Shown: in pieces, positions 19,215-26,669 of the stretch
How the letters are laid out: the number at the start of each line of letters is the position of its first letter
Numbering within the stretch: the first letter of the stretch is position 1
NCBI RefSeq assembly: GCF_014636295.1
Contig: NZ_BMEC01000017.1
Coordinates: forward strand, 46,164-110,163
Length of the DNA stretch: 64,000 bases
Direction of reading: 5' to 3'
DNA from: Marivirga lumbricoides
GTDB lineage: Bacteria; Bacteroidota; Bacteroidia; Cytophagales; Cyclobacteriaceae
Program-made: the position numbers and the translations under genes
Notes under the pieces: model-generated
Database searches by the model: none
What the model was told of the DNA's origin: nothing
What the model saw: only the letters and a program-made list of their open reading frames with translations

Positions 19215-19433
19215 ATGAAAAAGATCAGAAATATATTTTTAGCAACATCTTTATCCGTGGGTTTAATTTTTTCAATTAACCTTTTAGCTCAAAATGAACC
19301 GCCCGGTTTAGAAGATCCAGATTGTCAAGAAGGTTGCGCTTGTGTCGGTAATGCTGATGAATTCGACAAGAACTATGATCCTAGAGTTTATAATTGTGTG
19401 GGTTCAGGATGTAATTGTAGTGGGGGAGGATGA
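19215..19433 (+). CDS. Secreted six-cysteine small peptide (NVEALA-like)
   Basis: A 72-residue precursor with a signal peptide (residues 1-25, ending LLAQ) and a mature part of about 46 residues. It has six cysteines in two similar clusters: C37-x3-C41-x-C43 and C61-x4-C66-x-C68, ending in SGGG. The duplicated clusters (DCQEGCACVG and NCVGSGCNCSG) suggest disulfides or metal binding. Short Cys-rich exported peptides next to DUF4221 beta-propeller lipoproteins recall the Bacteroidota NVEALA family, but the NVEALA motif itself is absent. It lies 12 bp after the HTH gene and is followed by a strong terminator. Confidence 0.7.
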   Translation: MKKIRNIFLATSLSVGLIFSINLLAQNEPPGLEDPDCQEGCACVGNADEFDKNYDPRVYNCVGSGCNCSGGG

Positions 19434-19449
19434 TTTTAATAAAATAATG

Positions 19450-19480
19450 GCTGTCTCAAACTGTGAGACAGCTGTTTTAT
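19450..19480 (+). terminator. Intrinsic terminator after the Cys-rich peptide gene
   Basis: GCTGTCTCA (19450-19458) and TGAGACAGC (19464-19472) form a 9-bp stem with a 5-nt loop, followed by TGTTTTAT. It lies 17 bp after the peptide stop and before the DUF4221 gene, so the peptide would be made in excess over any readthrough product. Confidence 0.8.
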
Positions 19481-19625
19481 ATCTAAGAAAAATTAAGACA
19501 AATATTCTGTTTTAGTTTAAAGAGGAATATTTTTAATTTTCATATAAGCTAGAGTAAAACTATAATTAAAATGTACCTTAGAAGAGCTTTTAAAGTAGTC
19601 TCTTTATCTATCAATATTAAAAACT

Positions 19626-20819
19626 ATGAAAAAACAGTGCTTATATCTTTTGATATTACTATTAATGGGATGTAATTATTCTAAAGAGAATAAAACTATT
19701 TCAGGGCAAGTATCTATTGAAGAATTGAGAGAAGCTACATTGGAGGAAATTATGGAATGGGAGAATGATGTTCAGGAAGATTTAACACTTACATATTCTC
19801 GTGAGATTGATTTCCCTGTAGACTCCACCTCAAGAAATTTCAGCATTTATTCCGGCTATTACCAGGATAATGAAACAGGGGAAGAATTTTTTGTAAATAA
19901 CAATGAATTTATCAACAGCATAGATTTTTATTCTATTGAAAAAGAAGCATTGCAACATCGCGTATTGATTGATAAAGATGAATTTACTGGTTTACGGAAT
20001 ATATCAGGCTTTTATGTAGCTAATAGAGATTCTATTTATGTTTACTCGAATAACCAGTTAAAAATGCTTCTTGTTGATTTTAAAGGTAATACTTTAGCGA
20101 GTTATAGTTTCCCTGCTACTTATGCCAATAAACTACTGACGCATATGTTTTCCAAGTTTTTTGTTAAAGATGATGTTGCTATAATTAATTACAACTCTTT
20201 CCTTCCTGCTAAATTTTTAGCCGATTCTCTTACCGGTGCTACAATTGATTTAAAAACAAATGAAATAAAAAAAATAGGTGCTTTTTTCCCAAAAAGTTAT
20301 ATAGACATTGGATATGCCCCTACTTTTTATAATTCTAGATTTAATAGAGGTCAGAGAAACTCTATTGTTACAAGACTTGCTGCACTTCCACTTTTATTCA
20401 AGTATGATATTTATTCAGACTCTCTCAAAGCTTTTGTGGTTAAAAGTAAATATCATACAAAAGTTATAGAGCCATGGGATGTAGAATCAGAAAGAGCATA
20501 TGAGTATTTAAAAGGAGACTATTATTTCACTCTCTACGATGAATTTAGGCACGTTTATTACTCTGTGTTCAGCCTTGAATTACCCATAAAAGATCCTTCT
20601 ACAGGCCTATTAAATGACTTGGAAGATAAACAGATGTCTATAATAATTACAGATACTACATTCAAATATAGAGGAGAAGTACTGCTTGAGAAAGATATTT
20701 ATTTCAGAAATATGGTAGTGATAGAAGACGGTTTATTGATTTCTACAGCCAGTATCAATAATAGTACTGAGAGGGAAAATTTAATGGGTTTTCATTTGTA
20801 TAAATTGGATTCTTTGTGA
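19626..20819 (+). CDS. DUF4221-type beta-propeller lipoprotein
   Basis: A 397-residue lipoprotein: the signal ends at LLLMGC (Cys 16). The rest is beta-rich with spaced aromatic and Asp/Asn-rich strands, consistent with the six-bladed propeller DUF4221 proteins of Bacteroidota. The function of the family is not established. Such proteins are often found beside short exported peptides and small regulators, as here. It lies 192 bp after the peptide gene, beyond a terminator, and so may also have its own promoter. Confidence 0.7.
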   Translation: MKKQCLYLLILLLMGCNYSKENKTISGQVSIEELREATLEEIMEWENDVQEDLTLTYSREIDFPVDSTSRNFSIYSGYYQDNETGEEFFVNNNEFINSIDFYSIEKEALQHRVLIDKDEFTGLRNISGFYVANRDSIYVYSNNQLKMLLVDFKGNTLASYSFPATYANKLLTHMFSKFFVKDDVAIINYNSFLPAKFLADSLTGATIDLKTNEIKKIGAFFPKSYIDIGYAPTFYNSRFNRGQRNSIVTRLAALPLLFKYDIYSDSLKAFVVKSKYHTKVIEPWDVESERAYEYLKGDYYFTLYDEFRHVYYSVFSLELPIKDPSTGLLNDLEDKQMSIIITDTTFKYRGEVLLEKDIYFRNMVVIEDGLLISTASINNSTERENLMGFHLYKLDSL

Positions 20820-20884
20820 CCCCAGATTAATAGGGTTCCAAACGTGTTTTTACATCTTATTGGACAGAATATTTTCATGATTAC

Positions 20885-21964
20885 TTAAAACCCTAAAGTC
20901 AACTGCTTTACCTCAATTTTGCTTTCTTCAAATTCAAAGTTGGAAAGTGAGCAGCCCAGCAGCCTGATTTTTTGTAATACTATCAAATCATCCACTAACT
21001 GAAGTATGGTATCCAAAAAAACTTGTTCCGTTTCTACAGCCAAGGTTAATGTTTTGCTTCTGGTAATCTGAGTAAAGTCATCAAACTTCACTTTTATATT
21101 CACAGTGTGTGCTTTAGCATTGCTGTTATCATATCTTGTCCAGCATGTATGAGCAATGGGAAATAATTTATCAATTATTTCATCTTTGGTAAAAACGCTT
21201 TCTGAGAAGGTGTTCTCTGCGCCTACGGATTTCCTGATACGGTTAGGATTAACTGCTCTGTTATCGATTCCCCTGCTAATCTCATAATAATACTTTCCGG
21301 ATTTCCCAAAATAAGAAATCATTTCAGCCAACGACTTAGCCTTCAAGTCGCGACCATGGAAAATCCCCATTTTATGCATTTTTTCAGCCGTTACTTTCCC
21401 CACTCCAAAGAATTTCTTTACCGGAAGTTCTTCAATAAACCGCTCTACCTGATGAGGCTTAATGATAAACAATCCATCCGGCTTACGATAATCTGAGGCT
21501 ATTTTAGCTAAAAACTTATTGATAGAAATGCCTGCAGAGGCTGTAAGACCTATTTCTCTTTTGATGGTTTCTTTAATATCATTCGCTATTTCAGTGGCAG
21601 TTTCTATTCCCTTCTTATTTTGGGTAACATCCAGGTAGGCTTCATCCAGGCTTAAAGGCTCTACTAAATCAGTATGAGAGAAAAAAATCTCCCTGATTTG
21701 GTAACTAAGCTCTTTATAGCGTTCAAAGCGGGCTTTTACAAAAATAAGATCTTTACATTTGGAGGCTGCAATTTTGGAAGGCATCGCTGAAAACACACCA
21801 AATTTTCTGGCTTCGTAACTTGCAGCTGCTACTACACCACGCTCTTTGTTGCCTCCCACAGCAACAGGCTTACCACGTAATTCAGGATGGTCCATTTGCT
21901 CCACAGATGCAAAGAAAGCATCCATATCTACATGAATAATTTTGCGTAAAGTTGGGTTCTCCAA
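20885..21964 (-). CDS. dinB: DNA polymerase IV (Y family)
   Basis: A 359-residue translesion polymerase. The palm motif HVDMDAFFASVEQ near residue 11 gives the first catalytic Asp, and SLDEAYLDV near residue 103 gives the Asp-Glu pair. The thumb, a helix-hairpin-helix-like segment (FFGVGKVTAEKMHKMGIFHG) and a C-terminal little-finger domain follow. It lacks an obvious canonical QxLF-type clamp motif, but the C-terminal VKQLTLGF is a plausible beta-clamp-binding peptide. It stands alone between the DUF4221 gene and the TldD-like gene. Confidence 0.96.
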   Translation of the reverse strand: MENPTLRKIIHVDMDAFFASVEQMDHPELRGKPVAVGGNKERGVVAAASYEARKFGVFSAMPSKIAASKCKDLIFVKARFERYKELSYQIREIFFSHTDLVEPLSLDEAYLDVTQNKKGIETATEIANDIKETIKREIGLTASAGISINKFLAKIASDYRKPDGLFIIKPHQVERFIEELPVKKFFGVGKVTAEKMHKMGIFHGRDLKAKSLAEMISYFGKSGKYYYEISRGIDNRAVNPNRIRKSVGAENTFSESVFTKDEIIDKLFPIAHTCWTRYDNSNAKAHTVNIKVKFDDFTQITRSKTLTLAVETEQVFLDTILQLVDDLIVLQKIRLLGCSLSNFEFEESKIEVKQLTLGF

Positions 21965-22018
21965 TGATTCTCCGTTTAAAATGACTTATTACCGTTTGTA
22001 CTATTGCTGTTAGTTTGA

Positions 22019-22026
22019 CAAAGATA
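22019..22026 (-). promoter_or_regulatory. Candidate -7 box of dinB (TATCTTTG on the minus strand)
   Basis: The minus strand reads TATCTTTG, an exact TAnnTTTG match, 55 bp before the dinB start. No clear TTG at the -33 distance was found, so this rests on the -7 box alone. Confidence 0.35.
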
Positions 22027-22085
22027 TAAATTAGAAATTATAACTGATTTAAAGAGTAATCCATTCAAAGTTGAATAATAAACCT

Positions 22086-23726
22086 ATGAAGAGAAGAGAT
22101 TTTTTACAATTAACCGGAATGGGAATTGGAGGTGCTTTATTAACAGTTCCGCTGCTGGGAAAAGCAGTAGATGTTAATCGGCTTCTGGAATTACCCATGG
22201 ATGTGACTGAAAAGAAGCGTTTAGCCAATATTGGTTTGAATGCAGCAAAAGGAAATGGAGCATCTTATGCGGATGTGCGTATTGGTCGATATCTGAACCA
22301 GTACATTTTTACGCGTGAAGATAAATTGCAAAATGCAGTAAACACCGAATCATTTGGTGTAGGAGTCAGGGTATTGGCTAACGGCACGTGGGGCTTTGCC
22401 TCTACTAAAGATGTTAGTGAAAAAGGTATACAGAAAGCAGCAGAAACAGCCGTTGCTATTGCAAAAGCTAATTCAAAAATCCAAACTGAGCCTGTGATTT
22501 TGGCTCCTGTGGGTTCTTATGGAGATGTTTCCTGGAAAACACCCCTGGAGAAAAATGCTGTAGCAGTACCTTTAAAGGAAAAAGTAGATTTATTACTTTC
22601 TGCAAATGCTGAAGCGATAAATAATGGTGCCAATTTTGTTAACAGTGCGCTTTTCCTTATAAATGAGCAGAAATATTTTGCGAGCACTGAAGGTTCTTAC
22701 ATTGATCAGGATATTCATAGAATATGGCCAAACTTCAATGTAACTGCCATTGATTCAGCTAGTGGTAAATATAAAACAAGGGAAGCATTGAGCTCACCTA
22801 TGGGGATGGGATTTGAATACATGGATGGCCGAGCGTCAAGTAAAAAAGAAGGACCTGGAGGCACCATGCATTATTACGATCACTATGACATGATTGAGGA
22901 TGCAGGTTTAGCTGGAAAACAGGCTAAAGAAATGCTTTCTGCAGATTCCATTAAGGCCGGAAAATATGATTTAGTGCTTGACCCTAATCACCTGGGATTA
23001 ACCATCCACGAAAGTGTTGGCCATGCTACGGAGCTGGACAGGGTGTTGGGTTATGAAGCCAATTATGCGGGAACTAGTTTTGCAACCCTGGATAAATGGA
23101 AAAGTGGTGATTTTAAATATGGTAGCGACATTGTGAATATTTTTGCTGATAAAACTCAAAAAGGTTCTTTAGGTGCAGTAGGATATGATGATGAAGGTGT
23201 AAAAACTAAGAAATGGGATATTATTAAAAATGGTATCTTAGTTAACTACCAGGCAATTCGTGATCAGGCTCATATCATTGATGAAAAGGAGTCACACGGA
23301 TGCTGCTATTCACAAAGCTGGAACGATGTGCAGTTCCAAAGAATGTCAAATATTTCATTGACTCCAGGTAAAGAGAAATACTCACCAATGGATATGATTA
23401 AAGATGTAGAGAAAGGGATCTATATTGTAGGTAGAGGTTCTTATTCAATTGATCAGCAACGTTATAATTTTCAGTTTGGAGGAACATTATTCTTCGAAAT
23501 TGAAAAAGGAAAGATCAAAGGACCTGTTAATGATGTGGCATATCAATCTAACACACAGGAATTCTGGAACTCCTGTACTAAGATTTGCGATGAAAGTGAT
23601 TATAAAACTTTCGGTTCGTTTTTTGACGGTAAAGGTCAGCCTTCACAGATTAGTGCAGTTTCGCATGGAAGTTCTACTACAAGGTTTGATGGTGTAAATG
23701 TGATTAATACCGCACGTAATATTTAA
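22086..23726 (+). CDS. TldD-like metalloprotease with Tat-type signal
   Basis: A TldD/PmbA-family protein of 546 residues, the metalloprotease subunit of a TldD-TldE pair. TldD/TldE in E. coli mature microcin B17 and degrade CcdA. The active-site motif HESVGHATELDR (HExxxH) is intact, so this is the catalytic partner. The N-terminus KRRDFLQLTGMGIGGALL has a twin-arginine-like pattern, suggesting export, which is unlike the cytosolic E. coli enzyme. The ATG at 22086 is preferred over an upstream TTG. The TldE-like partner follows 110 bp downstream. Confidence 0.9.
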   Translation: MKRRDFLQLTGMGIGGALLTVPLLGKAVDVNRLLELPMDVTEKKRLANIGLNAAKGNGASYADVRIGRYLNQYIFTREDKLQNAVNTESFGVGVRVLANGTWGFASTKDVSEKGIQKAAETAVAIAKANSKIQTEPVILAPVGSYGDVSWKTPLEKNAVAVPLKEKVDLLLSANAEAINNGANFVNSALFLINEQKYFASTEGSYIDQDIHRIWPNFNVTAIDSASGKYKTREALSSPMGMGFEYMDGRASSKKEGPGGTMHYYDHYDMIEDAGLAGKQAKEMLSADSIKAGKYDLVLDPNHLGLTIHESVGHATELDRVLGYEANYAGTSFATLDKWKSGDFKYGSDIVNIFADKTQKGSLGAVGYDDEGVKTKKWDIIKNGILVNYQAIRDQAHIIDEKESHGCCYSQSWNDVQFQRMSNISLTPGKEKYSPMDMIKDVEKGIYIVGRGSYSIDQQRYNFQFGGTLFFEIEKGKIKGPVNDVAYQSNTQEFWNSCTKICDESDYKTFGSFFDGKGQPSQISAVSHGSSTTRFDGVNVINTARNI

Positions 23727-23836
23727 ATTAAGACAAGATTCAGGAATAAGAAGATATAATATTTATGGAGCACCTGTGACATAATGTTTAGTGATTTTCA
23801 TTCTTGATTCTATTTATCTATAAATCTTATAAAAAA

Positions 23837-25153
23837 ATGGCAATATTATCAAAAGAAGAAGCAAAGCAGATTTTAGAGAAAGTGATGAAGCTTTCTACTG
23901 CAGATAGCCTTGAAGCCAGCTTATCCGGTAGCAGTCAGGGTAACATCCGCTATGCAAGAAATACGGTTTCTACCAGTGGTTTTAATGAAGATGTTAGTTT
24001 GGGTGTGACTGCGAATTTTGGAAAAAGGTCGGCCTCCTCAACTATTAATGAATTTGATGACGCCTCATTGAGGAAGGTGGTTAAAAGGGCAGAGGAGCTT
24101 GCTAAATTAGCTCCTGAAAACCCTGAATTTATGGAGCCTTTAGGGCCACAGGAATTCAAAGAATCTAAAACATTTTCGCAGAAAACGGCTGACATCACAC
24201 CTGAATTTAGGGCGGAGGTAGCTAATAGCAGTATAGGTCCTGCTAAAGCTAAAGACGTAACAGCAGCTGGCTTTCTGGAAGATGGAGCAGGCTTTTACAG
24301 CATTATGAATAGTAAAGGCCTTTTTGCTTACAACAAATATTCCAATGTGGACTTTACTGTTACAATGAGAACAAACGATGGAACAGGATCTGGCTGGGTT
24401 ACCAGGGATTTCAATGATGTTTCAAAGTTTAATGCAGCAGAGGCTTCAAAAACAGCTTTAGACAAAGCAATTATGTCTAGAGAAGCAAAAGCTATTGAGC
24501 CGGGAAAATATACTGTTATTTTAGAACCTGCTGCAGGGTCGGATTTGTTGCAGAATATGTTATATAACATGGGAGCCCGTCAGGCAGACGAAGGAAGAAG
24601 CTTTTTGGCTAAACAGGGAGGTGGAACGAAGCTAGGCGAAAAATTAGTAGACGAAAGAGTTACTATTTACTCTGATCCTTTTAATGAGATAGTGCCGGCA
24701 AGCACATGGTCGGGAGATGGTATTCCTCAAGAGAAAGTTAGCTGGATAGAAAATGGAGTAGTTAAAAATATGTTCTATAGCAGATATTGGGCAGATAAAC
24801 AAGGTGTGAAATGTGTTCCTGGTCCGTCTAATGGAATTATGATAGGAGGGGATGCCACTACTGAAGAGCTAATTAAAAGTACTGATAGAGGCATTTTAAT
24901 TACCCGGTTGTGGTACATCAGAACTGTTGATCCTCAAACTTTACTTTATACAGGCTTAACCCGTGACGGAACCTTCTATATTGAGAATGGAAAGATTAAG
25001 CATCCTATTAAAAATATGAGGTTCAATGAAAGCCCTGTAATTATGTTGAATAATTTGGAGGCTTTAGGAAAACAGCAAAGAGTAGATGGTAATTTAATTC
25101 CGGTAATGAAGATCCGTGATTTTACTTTTACCAGCTTGTCCGATGCTGTATAA
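23837..25153 (+). CDS. TldE/PmbA-like partner subunit
   Basis: A 438-residue TldE/PmbA-family protein without the HExxxH motif, so a non-catalytic partner of the preceding TldD-like protein. Conserved blocks include GKRSASSTINEFDD near the N-terminus and GDATTEELIKSTDRGILITR near residue 340. The ATG at 23837 (MAILSKEEAK) has an A-rich leader; a longer reading frame begins at a weak ATT/ATG region and is not needed. No signal peptide is seen, in contrast to its partner. It is followed by a strong terminator. Confidence 0.9.
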   Translation: MAILSKEEAKQILEKVMKLSTADSLEASLSGSSQGNIRYARNTVSTSGFNEDVSLGVTANFGKRSASSTINEFDDASLRKVVKRAEELAKLAPENPEFMEPLGPQEFKESKTFSQKTADITPEFRAEVANSSIGPAKAKDVTAAGFLEDGAGFYSIMNSKGLFAYNKYSNVDFTVTMRTNDGTGSGWVTRDFNDVSKFNAAEASKTALDKAIMSREAKAIEPGKYTVILEPAAGSDLLQNMLYNMGARQADEGRSFLAKQGGGTKLGEKLVDERVTIYSDPFNEIVPASTWSGDGIPQEKVSWIENGVVKNMFYSRYWADKQGVKCVPGPSNGIMIGGDATTEELIKSTDRGILITRLWYIRTVDPQTLLYTGLTRDGTFYIENGKIKHPIKNMRFNESPVIMLNNLEALGKQQRVDGNLIPVMKIRDFTFTSLSDAV

Positions 25154-25200
25154 AACCTATATTAGTATTAAGCTTATTATTAAATGTTATAAATGATAAA

Positions 25201-25230
25201 AACAGCGTTCTTTTGAGCGCTGTTTTTTTT
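25201..25230 (+). terminator. Intrinsic terminator after the TldE-like gene
   Basis: AACAGCG (25201-25207) pairs with CGCTGTT (25218-25224), with extra pairs in the loop, followed by eight T (25223-25230). The A-run before the stem could make it work in both directions. It isolates the peptide locus downstream. Confidence 0.85.
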
Positions 25231-25247
25231 ATTACTTGTGTATATTT

Positions 25248-25279
25248 TTTGGTTTAGAAATACTGATTTACTACTTTAG
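25248..25279 (+). promoter_or_regulatory. Candidate promoter of the peptide locus
   Basis: TTTG (25248-25251) and TACTTTAG (25272-25279) are separated by 20 bp and match the Bacteroidota TTTG/TAnnTTTG pattern with one mismatch in the -7 box. It ends 23 bp before the ATG at 25303 and lies directly after the terminator of the upstream operon. Confidence 0.5.
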
Positions 25280-25302
25280 TATTGAACCAAAATCTTGCAC
25301 TT

Positions 25303-25530
25303 ATGAGATACTTAAATTACTTCCAGCGAATCAATTTACTTCATAAACTTATTAAAAGAGGCAATACGGGTAAGGCAAATGAACTAAGCAACAAGCTTAA
25401 CATTTCCCGAAGAACTTTATTCCTTTATTTGGAAACCTTTAGAGACCATGGTGCAGATATTAAGTATTGCAGAAAAACAAATACTTATTACTATGAAGAA
25501 GAGTTTTTGATTGAAGAAATCTTTTCCTAA
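25303..25530 (+). CDS. Small HTH regulator at the head of the peptide locus
   Basis: A 75-residue winged-helix protein, MRYLNYFQRINLLHKL at the start and ELSNKLNISRRTLFLYLETF as the HTH (about residues 27-46). It is of the same kind as the small HTH protein at 18906, but it lacks that protein's polar C-terminal tail. The ATG at 25303 is used rather than an upstream TTG. It is the first gene of the locus and ends 64 bp before the prepeptide gene, with a palindrome in between; autoregulation or control of the peptide is likely. Confidence 0.75.
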   Translation: MRYLNYFQRINLLHKLIKRGNTGKANELSNKLNISRRTLFLYLETFRDHGADIKYCRKTNTYYYEEEFLIEEIFS

Positions 25531-25531
25531 A

Positions 25532-25552
25532 CAGTGCAATAAAATTGCACTG
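25532..25552 (+). promoter_or_regulatory. 21-bp palindrome upstream of the prepeptide gene
   Basis: CAGTGCAAT (25532-25540), three A, ATTGCACTG (25544-25552): perfect 9-bp arms immediately after the HTH stop codon. There is no T-run, so a terminator is unlikely. It is a good operator candidate for a dimeric HTH protein, or an mRNA hairpin. Confidence 0.6.
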
Positions 25553-25556
25553 GCTA

Positions 25557-25598
25557 AACATAGCTTTATGATTTAACCAAATAAAATAAAGCTATGTT
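25557..25598 (+). promoter_or_regulatory. Hairpin that encloses the prepeptide start codon
   Basis: AACATAGCTTTAT (25557-25569) pairs without mismatch with ATAAAGCTATGTT (25586-25598) across a 16-nt loop. The right arm contains the ATG at 25594-25596, so in the folded mRNA the start codon is paired. This suggests translational control of the peptide. Position relative to a start codon makes chance less likely, but it has not been tested. Confidence 0.65.
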
Positions 25599-25938
25599 AA
25601 ATGCAAAACTCAAAAATGGATTAGCAGCACTAGTAATCGCTGCAGTAAGTTTAATCAACCTTGCACTGCTCTACGCTCCAGACAATAATGAAATTGCCGG
25701 AGAAGGAGAAATTGTTTACACAAGTAGTATTTATAATGCTGATGGTGCTACCTATGCAGCTACTCCTGCAGTTATTTTAACTGCCAGAGCAGCTGCTTTA
25801 GTTACTAAAGCAGCTGTAAGATCTGCTGTTGCTTATACGGTGGTTTGTTCTTTCTGTGGTAGTGAAGAGGAAGAAAAGAAAGAAGTATCGCTTACTTTAG
25901 AGACAGAAAAGAATATGCGATTAACACAATTGAATTAA
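25594..25938 (+). CDS. Hydrophobic CxxC prepeptide, candidate SdpC-like toxin precursor
   Basis: A 114-residue exported precursor. It has a signal segment (about residues 9-28, GLAALVIAAVSLINLALLYA), a short polar part, an Ala/Val-rich amphipathic stretch (about 52-84) ending in C85-S-F-C88, and an acidic tail (SEEEEKKEV onward). This is the plan of SdpC: a signal, an internal hydrophobic toxin with two close cysteines, and a tail removed on maturation. It shows no clear sequence similarity to SdpC that I can recall; the call rests on the SdpA/SdpB-like genes that follow. Its start codon is in a stem-loop and a terminator follows it. Confidence 0.65.
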   Translation: MLNAKLKNGLAALVIAAVSLINLALLYAPDNNEIAGEGEIVYTSSIYNADGATYAATPAVILTARAAALVTKAAVRSAVAYTVVCSFCGSEEEEKKEVSLTLETEKNMRLTQLN

Positions 25939-25946
25939 CATTCTTT

Positions 25947-25983
25947 TCAGGTGGCAGCTTTGTCACCTGATTTTCCTTTTTCT
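25947..25983 (+). terminator. Terminator between the prepeptide and the SdpA-like gene
   Basis: TCAGGTG (25947-25953) pairs with CACCTGA (25964-25970), with G.T and C-G pairs extending the stem, followed by TTTTCCTTTTTCT. It lies 9 bp after the prepeptide stop. It would give much more prepeptide mRNA than maturation mRNA, the same arrangement as in the 19.4 kb locus. Confidence 0.75.
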
Positions 25984-26009
25984 ATTTTTAATATCTAACC
26001 GCATTAAAA

Positions 26010-26669
26010 ATGAAGCTCAACAAACTAAAGATAATTACTATACCTATTCTTGGGGCTTTTATTTTCTATTGGGTGACCACTATCTTTTTTAACTTACCTG
26101 ATAACTATATAAAGCTTCAGTTTATTGGAAGCGAAAAAATTTTTAATTCCTCATTATTTCAAAAATGGTCATTTTTCGCCCCACCTCCTAAGCATAATGA
26201 CAGACTTTATTATTCATTCCATAGTAAAGATTCGTCAAATACAGATACTATAGTACTGGAAGTGGTAAAACCGATTATAGAATTAAAAAGGAAAGAAGCT
26301 CCTTTTAATGCTAGATATGAAGTGATGGACTATATTCTTAATAACTCCATGATCCAGCTTAATGATTTTCTTGTGGATCAGCGAAAGCGAATAGAATTTA
26401 ATTATCCTGATTCAACTGAAAAGGAATTTATTCAACCATTAATGGAGTTTACCTGGAATAATAGAGATTACCTTAAAGCTATTCAAACACTGGCAAACTA
26501 TGGTGAAATTGTAGCAGTAAAAAATAATATTGACCTCAATAAATACCATTACAAATTCTACATTGTAAATGAATCCATTAAATCATTTTCTGACAGGTCT
26601 CAAAAGGATGCTGTGATTTCTAAAACGCAATCAAAGATTTTTGAATCTCCTTTAATTAAAAAGTCATGA
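26010..26669 (+). CDS. SdpA-like protein
   Basis: A 219-residue protein with an N-terminal membrane helix (ITIPILGAFIFYWVTTIFF, about residues 9-27) and a segment FQKWSFFAPPPKHNDRLYY near residues 50-68. That segment resembles the WxFFxxxP signature of SdpA/DUF5819-type proteins, which in Bacillus are needed, with SdpB, to mature the SDP toxin. The rest is polar and extracytoplasmic. Its stop overlaps the start of the SdpB-like gene by ATGA. Identification is by motif and neighbour, not by search. Confidence 0.65.
   Translation: MKLNKLKIITIPILGAFIFYWVTTIFFNLPDNYIKLQFIGSEKIFNSSLFQKWSFFAPPPKHNDRLYYSFHSKDSSNTDTIVLEVVKPIIELKRKEAPFNARYEVMDYILNNSMIQLNDFLVDQRKRIEFNYPDSTEKEFIQPLMEFTWNNRDYLKAIQTLANYGEIVAVKNNIDLNKYHYKFYIVNESIKSFSDRSQKDAVISKTQSKIFESPLIKKS

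Noticed and set aside
22086-25153. TldD/TldE pair as certain maturation enzymes of the peptide locus
   Set aside because: A strong terminator separates them from the locus and TldD/E pairs are widespread housekeeping genes; kept only as a possible link.
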